DNA of 64,000 nt from NCBI RefSeq assembly GCF_017497975.1, contig NZ_JAGDEL010000014.1, forward strand, positions 82,074-146,073. Reading direction: 5' to 3'. A program made the translations under genes and the position numbers. Position 1 is the stretch's first letter. The number at the start of each line of letters is the position of its first letter. The notes beneath the pieces were generated by a model that was not told the DNA's origin, did not search any database, and was given only the letters and a program-made list of their open reading frames with translations. This stretch comes from Metabacillus bambusae. Lineage in GTDB: Bacteria > Bacillota > Bacilli > Bacillales > Bacillaceae. Below, piece after piece: positions 18,043 to 27,567 of this stretch.

Positions 18043-21000
18043 TTATTTCCTATCTCCATCTTTCTTCTCTTTCTTCTCTTTCTTCTTTTTGTCCTTGCTT
18101 ATTGGTTCTTCTGGATTAGAATCTTCTCCTCCTTCAATATGAACAGGTACATTTACGTCATCTAGATTAATATGGCCCCAGCCTCCAGTATGCTGATCAA
18201 CTAGTTGAAGATATAGCTCTTCACCTAAAAATTCTGATGCATCCCAGCGTACACGACGATATGCTTCACCATTATGACCAGTTGCTTTTTTCACTATTTC
18301 ATTTGTTTGCGCATCTACAAGAGCAAAATATAATAGTTGCTCATCAGCACCACCTGATGTTAAGAAATCAATTTGACCATCACCACCAAGTGTGAAGGTT
18401 TCTGATTTCATTATTCCTGTTGCAGAATCTCCGCCATGATCTGGATGGAAGCCCCATAGATGGTTTCGATTAGGATCTGTTGAAGTTGTAGCTTGCCCGA
18501 ATGGACCACCCCAGCCCCAATCATTTTTGTTTGTAATGTGGTCATTTGTAAAGGAATTTCCTTCTACAATTGTCCATCCCGACAAATCACCGGATTGAAA
18601 ATCGTGATTCGTTAACTCACCATGTGGAATTTCTTCTTGTTCGGACTCATCCCCATAAAATGCTGGTACAACGTTGTCACTATATGCTGAGCCCAGTTCG
18701 TGTATCTCCATTGCTACAATCTTAGCTGTACCATTTTGACTCCATAGTTCTATTCCGATAGCATCTGCTCTTGTTGGATATGCTCTTGTCGTTATACTTT
18801 TTTTATCATTGGCATAGGCCTCAATCATTGATCGATCTAGGTAAATATGAAGCTTTAGATTTTCACCATCAAGAGAAAGTGTTCCCTTACTACTTGTTTT
18901 TGCAATATCAGGGTCTAAACTCATTTTAGTAGCGTCCACTCCAAATTGTTCAGAAGCTTCATCAAAATATAAATTTACTTCCTCTGAAGAATCTGATGAT
19001 TGACGTACTTTAATACCATATTTTTCATCAGAGTTCGCTTTAACCTCAAGAGTAATTTCTAACATATCACCCTTTATATTAGCTAATTGTTCATTCGCTT
19101 TTGAAATCGTTTTATTTTCAAGGTCTAATAGATTTTCACCACGAAGCGTACTTAATTCATTAATTGGCTCTATTCCAAGCTCACCGTTTTCTAATAGAGA
19201 CAATTCTAATGGCAAACCAGCGTTATGGGCCCATCCAGCATCAAAATGCTGCTCATCTGTTCTTCGGTCTTGAGCAATACTAAATAAAATTGAACGTCCA
19301 TTTTCATCAATCATCCCACTTGGCCCTGTAAAATGCTCACCATAATCAAATAACTTTGGCTCTTCATGATCAGGTATAAAACGATTGGTTTCTTTGTCCC
19401 ATGAACCAATCCAATGGTATACATATTTTACGTTATGTTCACTGTAGTTTTTAAACCATGGATTAATAAAAAATGCATATTTTTGTTCACCGTTAGCATC
19501 CTTTCCGATCGGCAGAAACACTGGTAATTCCCATACATCACCTGTCTTAGGATGTGCTTTTGAATCACCTACAAAGAAAGGCCCTTTATATTCCCAATTT
19601 TCTAGATCCTGAGATGTGTAAAGTAAGGCTGTCCCTCCAACATTCTCAATACCCGAGCCAACAATTTGATACCACGTATCACCGTCTTTCCAAACAAATG
19701 GATCACGGAATTGACCATACATAACAGTCCCTTCCTCTGCTGGCAAATTAGGCTCTTGAATTGTTACAGGTTTTGGTAGCATATCCCAATCCTTAAGCAT
19801 TGGATCTGTTACATCAACTGGTTTTGCTAAACCTGTCATTTGGTTTGGTGTTTTGCTATCATCCCCTGCAGTAAAAAATAGAACGGGATCACCATTTTTA
19901 TCAAAATGTGCTGCACCTGACCATACACCATCCGGCGAAACTCCTGATGGGGCTAAAGCTACTGGTGCATCTTCCCAATGAACCATATCATCACTTACCG
20001 CATGCCCCCAATGAATTTGGTGCCAATAAGGTCCTTGCGGGTTATGCTGATAAAAAATATGATATTTTCCGTTATACTTAAACGGAGCGTGTGGTTCATT
20101 CATCCAATGACCAGGTGAAAGAAAATGAAACTGTGGTCTATAACGATCACCATCATATACACTTCGATCAAAAGATAAATCCGGGCTAGGCAATTGCCCC
20201 TCATTGTTTTCTATTACTTGATTATAATTTGATTTTATTACTTCATCTGTTAAAGATTTATTATAAATTTTTAATTCATCAATCATTCCGTTAAACATAT
20301 TCGCAGTAAACGAACTTAATACGGCAGCTGTATTATGTTTACCTATTAACAAATCATTTTCAGTAGCATTTATGGAGGCATTTTCTGGAGTTTCTACTTC
20401 TCCAACTAGCTCACCATTTAAAAAGAGCTTCATTTTTTGCTTATCTTGATCAAATGTGGCAACGACATATGACCATTTATCTTTTTCAAGTGGTTTATCA
20501 TCTGCAGCCCACACCTCTTTCCATTCTCCATTTATACCTGCTTGAAACGACCATTTGCCATGACGGCCCATTCCTAAAATATAGCCTTCGCCTTTAGCCT
20601 TGTTATGCTGATTTACAATAGCCGAAAGTTGACCAAGATCACCCCATTCATATGACCGTGGTGCTACCCAAGCTTCTATTGTTAGTGCATCATTAGGCTG
20701 TCTTGATTTCGATACAGGTTGTTTAACATAAGTAGAATATCCATCAAATAAAAGCGCATTGTTTATTACCCCTTTTCTCCAAAGTGGATCACTTGATGGT
20801 TTATATACTGCATCTGTAAAGACATATTCCACTTTTAGTTCTTCATTTTTGACTACATCACGAATGGTATTACCTTCGTTTTCGTCGAAATTCCAATGGC
20901 TTAAAATCCCCCGATTTTCTACTTGAAAATCATCCACATTTATATGACCAAAGCCTCCCGTATGTTGATCAACAACCTTGATATAAACACCTTCACCTAA

Positions 21001-23523
21001 GTAGTCCGCTGCATTCCAGGTAACACGTTCATATGTTTCTGATTCAGGCCCTGTTGCTTTAAATAACTCTTTTCCATCCGAAGCTCGGACTAGTGCAACA
21101 TATAAATCATATTTTTTTTCACCATCGACCTCATCACCGCCGCCGACTAAGAAAGAGATTTCTCCATTACCAGATAACTGAAAGGTATTTGATGTTAAAC
21201 TTCCTGTTCTTTTATCTGCTTCTTCTGGCGCTGCTCCTTGAAAGCCCCATAAATGATAGTTCCCTTTATGTTCAAATGGAATTTTAGTATCCCAATAGGT
21301 TGCTTGATCTGTAACAGTTCCAGCAAATGCATTTCCTTCAGCTGTCCAGCCTGTTAAGTCTCCTGTTTCAAACCCTGGGTTTAATAAGTTAATTTTTATT
21401 CTTTCTTCATCATTATAAACATGAAAATCATCCACATTTATATGACCGAAGCCACCTGAGTGATAATCAACTACTTTCATATAAAGAGCTTCACCAATAT
21501 ACTCTGAAGCATCCCATTTTACTCTCCGATATTTTTCTGTATTTGCCCCAGTTGCCTTCATAAGTTCCTCACCAGTTGATGCTCGAACAAGTGAAACATA
21601 CAACTTATTAACATCTTGTCCGCCGCCTACTAAAAAGTCAATTTCCCCATTGCCCTCTAGTACAAAGGCAGATGACCTCATGACACCTGTACGTAAATCT
21701 GACTTTTCATCACTTTTTGCACCTTGAAATCCCCAAGCATGATATGTACCTTCATGCTCAAAAGGACCACCCCAAAATTCTGTGGCATTTGAGACAGGTG
21801 CTCTAAACGCTGATCCAGTAACTTTCCATCCAGATAAATCACCTGTTTCAAAATTAGGATTTTCGATTGAATTAGGAAGATTACCAACATCTATATCTTC
21901 TTGATTAGTAGTAAAGGTAGCTTCTTTCATCGGATAAAAAGCTAGTGAATTTAACGTCACCTCACCGTCTTTAGCAAATAAATCTATTTGTCTACTAGTT
22001 TCACTTGGAAAGATTTGATTTGTAAATACAGCTGTTCCTTCATCTGCAAATACCTCAACAGAAGAACGGTCGACTAGTAGTTTGATATTCAGGATTCCAT
22101 CTTTCACAGTTAAATTTGTATGTTGAATAGAGGGAAAGTCTTTATGAAAATCAGTCTTACCAGATTGAGTCCGGTCTACAGATAGTTTTTCTTCTGCGAT
22201 ATTATAAGAAACCGTTGTACTCTCATTTTCACTTTTACGTACACGAAACCCAAATTCATTCGCTGTTGCATCACTAAGATTAAATTCTGCATCAATCTCA
22301 AACATATCTGCTTCAACATCTTTTAAGATATTTTCAGTAGAAATTTTCTTATTGGTTATTTTCACTTCTTTTGCAGTATCTCGTAAACTTTTTAATTCAT
22401 TTACTGGTTGCTGTTTTAAAAAGATTCCTTCCTCCTTCTCAATTAATGACAGCTCACGTGGGATTGTCATAGCACCTCTCCATGGTGAAGTTGGAATTTG
22501 TCCAGCATATTGAGCAGGGTTATTCATCCATCCTAACCATAGTTGACGACCATCTTCAGGTTGATTATATGTGTTGCTCCATGTAACAGCAGCGTAAAAA
22601 TCCGCTCCGAAATCTGCCCACATAAATTCTTCAGAATTTTCATCAGGGGTAAATGTTTTCCCATCAAAATTCCCAACATAGTAGTGCAAACCTGTTCCAC
22701 CAGTTGGTGATGGGTTAATACTCACTGTCAACACCCATTTTGAACCTGTTTTGTTACCACTCGTGTCATAAACTGGCAACTCAAAAAGATCTGGACATTC
22801 CCATAAACCAAGTTCTGCTGCTTTTGGATCGGAAAATCCACCAACTTTTGTCCATTCTAATAGATTACTAGATGAATAAAAATCAATTTGTTTCCCACTT
22901 GTTATAACAAAAATCCATTGGTTACTTTCCTCATGCCAAAAAACCTTCGGATCACGGAATACACCTGATCCACCATTACTTGCCTTCAAGTCATTAGGCA
23001 TCGTAAGAATTGGATTTTCATTTAATGATGTCCATGTTCGGCCATTATCCACACTATATGTAGCACTTACATGTTGATTATCTCCCCCATTTTCACTAGT
23101 ATAAAGAGCGACCATTGGTGGATTTTCCTTTGTTCCTAAACCTGACGTATTATCATAATCAACAACAGCACTGCCTGACCAGGCAAAACCATTTTCATCT
23201 GGATAAATCGCAATCGGGTAATGCTCCCAGTTCACTAAATCCTTACTAATAGCATGACCCCAATACATTGGTCCCCAAACTTTATCAGTGGGATTATGTT
23301 GATAGAACAAGTGATATTCTCCGTTATGGTACACCATTCCATTTGGGTCATTCATCCAATTTTTCAAAGGAGAAAAATGATATCCTGGACGATAATTTTC
23401 TTCATTTTCCACTGGAAGCGAAGCGGAGTTTACAGTCGCTAAATACGGGAAAAACAATTGGACCGTCAGTACGAAAATAAGAAACAAATGCAGAGGTTTC
23501 GTTCTTTTAATTTTTTGAAACAC
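18043..23523 (-). CDS. Giant secreted fructanase with two GH32 catalytic modules
   Basis: This protein of about 1,826 residues has a hydrophobic signal (about 9-36). Module order: a first GH32 (about 45-545) with WMNDPNG (Asp59), FRDPK and WECPDLF; two jelly-roll carbohydrate-binding-like repeats (about 550-720 and 720-885), each starting N.(N/G)FETGDL(S/T)GW and ending GGFGHINVDDF; a LamG domain (about 885-1110); a second GH32 (about 1120-1640) in which the nucleophile motif reads WMNEPHAP (Trp1140, Glu1143), with FRDPFVW and VWELP; and a third jelly roll (about 1640-1800). A lysine-rich tail KDKKKKEKKEKKDGDRK closes it, with no LPXTG. The start is GTG 23523, next to AAAAAGGTGAT. It likely degrades levan or inulin at the cell surface using two different cleavage modes. 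Confidence 0.9.
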   Translation of the reverse strand: MFQKIKRTKPLHLFLIFVLTVQLFFPYLATVNSASLPVENEENYRPGYHFSPLKNWMNDPNGMVYHNGEYHLFYQHNPTDKVWGPMYWGHAISKDLVNWEHYPIAIYPDENGFAWSGSAVVDYDNTSGLGTKENPPMVALYTSENGGDNQHVSATYSVDNGRTWTSLNENPILTMPNDLKASNGGSGVFRDPKVFWHEESNQWIFVITSGKQIDFYSSSNLLEWTKVGGFSDPKAAELGLWECPDLFELPVYDTSGNKTGSKWVLTVSINPSPTGGTGLHYYVGNFDGKTFTPDENSEEFMWADFGADFYAAVTWSNTYNQPEDGRQLWLGWMNNPAQYAGQIPTSPWRGAMTIPRELSLIEKEEGIFLKQQPVNELKSLRDTAKEVKITNKKISTENILKDVEADMFEIDAEFNLSDATANEFGFRVRKSENESTTVSYNIAEEKLSVDRTQSGKTDFHKDFPSIQHTNLTVKDGILNIKLLVDRSSVEVFADEGTAVFTNQIFPSETSRQIDLFAKDGEVTLNSLAFYPMKEATFTTNQEDIDVGNLPNSIENPNFETGDLSGWKVTGSAFRAPVSNATEFWGGPFEHEGTYHAWGFQGAKSDEKSDLRTGVMRSSAFVLEGNGEIDFLVGGGQDVNKLYVSLVRASTGEELMKATGANTEKYRRVKWDASEYIGEALYMKVVDYHSGGFGHINVDDFHVYNDEERIKINLLNPGFETGDLTGWTAEGNAFAGTVTDQATYWDTKIPFEHKGNYHLWGFQGAAPEEADKRTGSLTSNTFQLSGNGEISFLVGGGDEVDGEKKYDLYVALVRASDGKELFKATGPESETYERVTWNAADYLGEGVYIKVVDQHTGGFGHINVDDFQVENRGILSHWNFDENEGNTIRDVVKNEELKVEYVFTDAVYKPSSDPLWRKGVINNALLFDGYSTYVKQPVSKSRQPNDALTIEAWVAPRSYEWGDLGQLSAIVNQHNKAKGEGYILGMGRHGKWSFQAGINGEWKEVWAADDKPLEKDKWSYVVATFDQDKQKMKLFLNGELVGEVETPENASINATENDLLIGKHNTAAVLSSFTANMFNGMIDELKIYNKSLTDEVIKSNYNQVIENNEGQLPSPDLSFDRSVYDGDRYRPQFHFLSPGHWMNEPHAPFKYNGKYHIFYQHNPQGPYWHQIHWGHAVSDDMVHWEDAPVALAPSGVSPDGVWSGAAHFDKNGDPVLFFTAGDDSKTPNQMTGLAKPVDVTDPMLKDWDMLPKPVTIQEPNLPAEEGTVMYGQFRDPFVWKDGDTWYQIVGSGIENVGGTALLYTSQDLENWEYKGPFFVGDSKAHPKTGDVWELPVFLPIGKDANGEQKYAFFINPWFKNYSEHNVKYVYHWIGSWDKETNRFIPDHEEPKLFDYGEHFTGPSGMIDENGRSILFSIAQDRRTDEQHFDAGWAHNAGLPLELSLLENGELGIEPINELSTLRGENLLDLENKTISKANEQLANIKGDMLEITLEVKANSDEKYGIKVRQSSDSSEEVNLYFDEASEQFGVDATKMSLDPDIAKTSSKGTLSLDGENLKLHIYLDRSMIEAYANDKKSITTRAYPTRADAIGIELWSQNGTAKIVAMEIHELGSAYSDNVVPAFYGDESEQEEIPHGELTNHDFQSGDLSGWTIVEGNSFTNDHITNKNDWGWGGPFGQATTSTDPNRNHLWGFHPDHGGDSATGIMKSETFTLGGDGQIDFLTSGGADEQLLYFALVDAQTNEIVKKATGHNGEAYRRVRWDASEFLGEELYLQLVDQHTGGWGHINLDDVNVPVHIEGGEDSNPEEPISKDKKKKEKKEKKDGDRK

Positions 23524-23547
23524 GCCATCACCTTTTTCTTGAATTTT

Positions 23548-23561
23548 TGGTAACGCTTTCA
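23548..23561 (-). promoter_or_regulatory. cre box upstream of the giant GH32
   Basis: On the minus strand TGAAAGCGTTACCA matches the cre consensus at every fixed position. It lies 25 bases before the GTG start, so glucose repression through CcpA is expected in addition to LacI control. Confidence 0.75.
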
Positions 23562-23659
23562 ATATTGATCAAAAAAATATTTTTCTTGAATAATAATGAT
23601 CTTGATTTGCTACTAACGACATAAATAAGTTCTAGGATCATCCTTCATTGTTTTCACTA

Positions 23660-23681
23660 TTTACGTAATCGATTACGTAAA
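23660..23681. promoter_or_regulatory. LacI-type operator, 22-base perfect palindrome
   Basis: The site is a perfect palindrome centred on TCGA and contains ATCGATTACGTAA, a 13-mer found again at 29458-29470 and 55155-55167. It lies about 137 bases upstream of the giant GH32 start. The neighbouring LacI repressor (23969-24997) is the likely binder. Confidence 0.65.
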
Positions 23682-23731
23682 CTCAGAAAAACAACTTGAT
23701 TCTTCAAGCTCTAAAGTTCCTACACCTTTCC

Positions 23732-23872
23732 TTAGATAGGAAACATACCATTAACACCCCCTTTAGTTACACCAATGACTTTATTTCTTGAAAATCTTTC
23801 AACTTTTCCTGTTAAACTATCAACCTCACCTAATAATCTTTCAACTTTTGCAATTAATCCATCATTAGACAA
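23732..23872 (-). CDS. Possible 46-residue ORF in the levanase leader (uncertain)
   Basis: An open frame from TTG 23872 to TAA 23732 encodes a 14-residue near-repeat (KVERLLGEVDSLTG followed by KVERFSRN), and the DNA repeat AATCTTTCAACTTTT occurs at 23793-23807 and 23835-23849, 42 bases apart. There is no visible ribosome binding site and no better start codon. It may be a decayed coiled-coil gene, a leader ORF or chance. I do not recognise it. Confidence 0.15.
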   Translation of the reverse strand: MSNDGLIAKVERLLGEVDSLTGKVERFSRNKVIGVTKGGVNGMFPI

Positions 23873-23879
23873 GATTTAC

Positions 23880-23905
23880 ATTATATAATCGTTTACGTAA
23901 TCGAT
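23880..23905 (-). promoter_or_regulatory. LacI-type operator next to a TATAAT box
   Basis: ATCGTTTACGTAATCGAT (23888-23905) is an 18-base palindrome with one mismatched pair. On the minus strand a TATAAT hexamer (23880-23885) lies two bases downstream of it, where repressor binding would cover the promoter. The -35 region is poor. The site differs by one base from 29535-29552. Confidence 0.55.
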
Positions 23906-23917
23906 TTAATGAAAGAT

Positions 23918-23949
23918 TCAATACTGATATCTTCTTATATCAGTATTGA
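23918..23949 (-). terminator. Hairpin after the second LacI gene
   Basis: TCAATACTGATAT (23918-23930) pairs perfectly with ATATCAGTATTGA (23937-23949), six-base loop, 20 bases past the LacI stop. The T run is short. Confidence 0.65.
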
Positions 23950-23968
23950 TATGAAAACGTAAATTGGA

Positions 23969-24997
23969 TTAAACAGATTTGCGAATAACGATTTCTGTTG
24001 ACAGACGGTATTCCTGAAATGACTTTTCAGGATTATTAATTCTCTCTAATAGTGCCTCTCCTGCGGTAACACCTAGTTCAAATGCCGGCTGCTTAATAAC
24101 AGTTAAAGGAGGAGTAGTAATTTTTGCCCAATCATAATCATCATAACCAATGACAGCTAGTTCCTCAGGAATTTTTGTTTCGCTTTCCTGTAAATATGCC
24201 ATAGCCCCCATTGTCATGACATTATTTGCAACAAGTAATGCTGTAATCTTTTCTTTTTCCATTAGTTCTTTTGTTAGTTTATAACCTGTATCAAAACTTG
24301 CATCTCCGATTTTGATAAGTGATTGCAATACAGGAATGTTGTGTTCTTCTAGTTCTCTTTTATAGCCACAAAGACGTTCATCACTAGTTGAAAGTCCTAA
24401 TGCTCCCGATATATAGCCTATTTTTTTATGTCCCTTTTGGAAAAGTAACTTAACAGCTTCATTTGTCCCTTGAAAGTTATCAACTACGACACAGTCTCCA
24501 TCATATCCTTGAGGCTTTCGATCAATAAAAACAACTGGATAAGTTCCACTTAATGTATTCTCTAAATATGATTGATCCGTACCTGTAGGAGCCATAATTA
24601 ATCCGTCGATTAACTGAGCATTATATGCTTTAATTTGTTCTTCCTCATTTTCCGGTTGTTCATTTGAGTTACTCAAAATCAAATTATAGCCGTGCTCTTT
24701 TAATTTATTTTCAATTCCTTGGGCGATTGACATAAAGAAAAAATTTGAGGTGTCTGAACCCATTACTGGAATGAGGAGCCCGATTGTTTTTGATTTAGAA
24801 CTTCTTAAGCTCCGTGCTGCAGAATTTGGCCGGTAGTCAAGCTCTTTCATCGCTTGGATGACTTTTACCTTTGTTTCTTCGGCAACAAAACGCGTTTGAT
24901 TAATTACATGAGAAACTGTCGCTGTAGAAACTCCTGCTTTTTCAGCTACATCTTTCATGCTAGCTGCGGGTTTTTCTCCGCCTTTTACACCATACAT
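23969..24997 (-). CDS. LacI-family transcriptional regulator of the levanase block
   Basis: This 342-residue protein has a helix-turn-helix (SMKDVAEKAGVSTATVSHVIN, about residues 13-33), YRPNSAARSLR in the hinge, and a sugar-binding core (GLLIPVMGSDTSNFFF, VIGYDDYDWAKITTPPLTVI). ATG 24997 has GAGG eight bases upstream. It sits between the LamG-GH32 gene and the giant GH32. Matching palindromes containing TTACGTAA or TTGCGTAA cores flank this block upstream of both the giant GH32 and the orphan binding protein, so it probably controls both. An AAACGA...TCGTTT dyad at 25123-25142 upstream of its own gene may allow autoregulation. Confidence 0.9.
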   Translation of the reverse strand: MYGVKGGEKPAASMKDVAEKAGVSTATVSHVINQTRFVAEETKVKVIQAMKELDYRPNSAARSLRSSKSKTIGLLIPVMGSDTSNFFFMSIAQGIENKLKEHGYNLILSNSNEQPENEEEQIKAYNAQLIDGLIMAPTGTDQSYLENTLSGTYPVVFIDRKPQGYDGDCVVVDNFQGTNEAVKLLFQKGHKKIGYISGALGLSTSDERLCGYKRELEEHNIPVLQSLIKIGDASFDTGYKLTKELMEKEKITALLVANNVMTMGAMAYLQESETKIPEELAVIGYDDYDWAKITTPPLTVIKQPAFELGVTAGEALLERINNPEKSFQEYRLSTEIVIRKSV

Positions 24998-25122
24998 ACT
25001 ATTACCTCATATAATTAGTTTAGATTATGAAATAGATCTTGTCGGTACATTTCATTCTTTGTTTTGTATAAAGCCTGTGCTAGTTTATACTCTTTAAAAG
25101 TAAACTTTCATCTATAAAAAGC

Positions 25123-25142
25123 AAACGATTACCTACTCGTTT
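25123..25142. promoter_or_regulatory. Weak LacI-type dyad upstream of the regulator gene
   Basis: AAACGATTACCTACTCGTTT has six-base complementary ends and shares the AACGATTAC half-site with the other operators of this block. It lies about 125 bases before the LacI start. Confidence 0.35.
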
Positions 25143-25222
25143 CATTTAACATTATTACAACTTGAAAGCCCTGTCAATAATTAAAGAAATATACTAAATA
25201 ACGACTATTAAAGGGGTTTAAT

Positions 25223-27448
25223 TTAGTTAGAGTGTATTGATTTTAACTTCCATACCTCCATTGATTTAACTGTAACATTTCCCCATATTTTTAAACCTAG
25301 AGAGTCTTTTCTGTTTGGATACACCCTAGTCGTTAAACTTTTTAATCCATTTGCATAAGCCTCTATCATTGATCTGTCCAAATAAATATGTAGTCTTAAA
25401 TTCCCCCCATTTAGCTCTAGCTTTCCTCCTTGAACCCCTTTTGTCAACTCTTCTTGATTTTGAGTGGTTTTTTCTCGATTCACATTGAATTTTTCATCTA
25501 CTTGATCATAGTAGATCAGTGTCTCTTCTTCACCCTCAGGAGAGCACCGTACCTTTATTCCATACTGTTTTGCCTTTTCTGAATAAAGTTCCAATTTTAT
25601 TTCCAGCATATCTCCATTTACATTTTTTAATAATTTATTCACTTCTATAGTAGATTTGTTCACTATACAGATTAGCTTTTCTGTTCGCAGGGATTGAAGT
25701 TCTTCAATTGGTTCAACCCCAAGACGACCATCTTCCCTCAATGTTAAATGAACCGGAAGACCGCCATTATGTGCCCAACCAGCTAAATACTCACTTTTAG
25801 GTGTACGATTCCCTTGTGTGATCGTAAACAAAATCAACCGACCTGTTTTCGGATCAATCATTGCGCTTGGACCAGTAAAATGAAAATCACCAACATCAAT
25901 GATCTGAGGCTCATCATCGTCAGGTATGAAGTGATAACTTTCCTTATCCCACACACCCAACCAATAAAAAACCTCTACATCAGCCCCTTTTCCAACTGGG
26001 CTAATGATTAAAATATGCTTCCCGCTTCCAATTGGAAGCAAAATAGGAAGCTCCCAAACCTCACCTAGGTATGGAAATTTTTGATTTTGATCTTCGTATA
26101 GTAGGCCTTGATAATCCCACTTTATTAAATCAGTTGAAGTAAACACTGTAATTGCACCACAAATTCCCTCAATACCAGAACCAACAATTTGATACCATGT
26201 GTCTCCTTCACGCCAAACAAAAGGATCACGGAAACCATCATGATGGAGGTTTCTCCCCTCAGGTTGCACTGTTACTGGCTTAGGATGCTTCATCCACTTT
26301 ATTAAATTAGAATCATGATCATGTAAAAAAGTGCTCCTGGCTAAACCTGTCATTTGATTTGGAGACTTTTCTAAATTCCCTGCTGTAAAAAACAGAACAG
26401 GCAAACCATCTTGATCATAACTAGCATTACCCGACCATATACCATCAGGGGCCAAGCCATCATCTTCAGTTGATAAAGCAATAGGTAGATCAATCCAATG
26501 TACCATATCAGTGCTTATCCAATGCCCCCATTGAATATTTCCCCAATAGGGCCCTTGAGGGTTATGCTGGTAAAACAAATGATATTTCCCTTGAAAATAT
26601 AGTGGTGCATGAGGTTCATTCATCCACTGTCCCGGTGCTGTTAGATGATATTGAGGTCGATGGCGATCATGCTCAAGAATACTTCGATTAATCTTGATAT
26701 CATCATAAGGAATAGAAGGGATTTCTCCATTAAATGGGAGCAAATAATCATGAAAGCAATCTAGTATTTCCTCTGCAGAGAGTGCTTGATTATGAATCTT
26801 TACTTCATCTATTAATCCATTAAACATATTTAAAGAAAAAACATTAGCGACCATTTTTGAATGATTATTCTTTCCAATTAGTAAGTTTTCATGGCAAGAG
26901 GCAATAACAGCAGAGGTATGTAGTTTCTTTGCTTCAATTTCTTCCCCATTTAAATACAATTTCATCTCTGCTTCTATACTATTAAAAACCGCCACAATGT
27001 ACGACCATTGATTTCTAGGTAATGGATGATTATTAGCCCAAATCTCTAGCCAATCATCTTCAATCCCCACTTGAAGCGACCATTTTCCATGTTTATGAAC
27101 ACCTAGTATATACCCCTGTTTTTCTTTCCGATTGTGTTGATTAACAATCGCTGTGAGCTTCTCATCCTCATTGCCACCAAAAGACCTCGGTGCTACCCAA
27201 GCCTCAATTGTTAATGCTTTACTACATATTTTACTATTTTTATATTTTCTAGTGACCCAAGTAGAATATCCATCAAATAGTAACGCATGACCAGCTATTC
27301 CTTTTCTCCACTGCGGCTCACTTGACGGCTGAAAGTGTGCATGATTAAAAACATAATTTATTGGGTCCTTCAATTTTTGAATGGAATCCTCCACCTCTTT
27401 GCCTCTTCCTTCATCAAACGACCAATGAGCAACCAAGCGTTTAGACAT
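25223..27448 (-). CDS. Cytoplasmic LamG-GH32 fructan hydrolase with WMNEPHAP motif
   Basis: This 741-residue protein starts directly with the LamG fold (MSKRLVAHWSFDEGRG...) and shows no signal peptide or membrane segment. LamG covers about 1-240 and GH32 about 255-735. The nucleophile motif is WMNEPHAP (Trp275, Glu278), while FRDPFVW and VWELPILLP keep the other two carboxylates. AAGGGGG precedes the ATG. It resembles the secreted 798-residue protein (37016-39412) and the second half of the giant protein, but is apparently intracellular, so it likely acts on imported oligosaccharides. It is in line between the orphan binding protein and the LacI gene. Confidence 0.88.
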   Translation of the reverse strand: MSKRLVAHWSFDEGRGKEVEDSIQKLKDPINYVFNHAHFQPSSEPQWRKGIAGHALLFDGYSTWVTRKYKNSKICSKALTIEAWVAPRSFGGNEDEKLTAIVNQHNRKEKQGYILGVHKHGKWSLQVGIEDDWLEIWANNHPLPRNQWSYIVAVFNSIEAEMKLYLNGEEIEAKKLHTSAVIASCHENLLIGKNNHSKMVANVFSLNMFNGLIDEVKIHNQALSAEEILDCFHDYLLPFNGEIPSIPYDDIKINRSILEHDRHRPQYHLTAPGQWMNEPHAPLYFQGKYHLFYQHNPQGPYWGNIQWGHWISTDMVHWIDLPIALSTEDDGLAPDGIWSGNASYDQDGLPVLFFTAGNLEKSPNQMTGLARSTFLHDHDSNLIKWMKHPKPVTVQPEGRNLHHDGFRDPFVWREGDTWYQIVGSGIEGICGAITVFTSTDLIKWDYQGLLYEDQNQKFPYLGEVWELPILLPIGSGKHILIISPVGKGADVEVFYWLGVWDKESYHFIPDDDEPQIIDVGDFHFTGPSAMIDPKTGRLILFTITQGNRTPKSEYLAGWAHNGGLPVHLTLREDGRLGVEPIEELQSLRTEKLICIVNKSTIEVNKLLKNVNGDMLEIKLELYSEKAKQYGIKVRCSPEGEEETLIYYDQVDEKFNVNREKTTQNQEELTKGVQGGKLELNGGNLRLHIYLDRSMIEAYANGLKSLTTRVYPNRKDSLGLKIWGNVTVKSMEVWKLKSIHSN

Positions 27449-27500
27449 ACCCTGCCCCCTTGTTTAGATAACGAATTCAATTTACAAATAACCCCTCAAA

Positions 27501-27545
27501 AAATACAAGCTGGAGAAGCTATATATTTTTTTCCAGCTTGTATTT
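27501..27545 (-). terminator. Terminator between binding-protein and LamG-GH32 genes
   Basis: AAATACAAGCTGGA (27501-27514) pairs with TCCAGCTTGTATTT (27532-27545), followed on the minus strand by a run of T. Partial readthrough would give high binding protein and lower enzyme levels. Confidence 0.75.
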
Positions 27546-27567
27546 CTAAGAATTATCTCAAAAGTAG

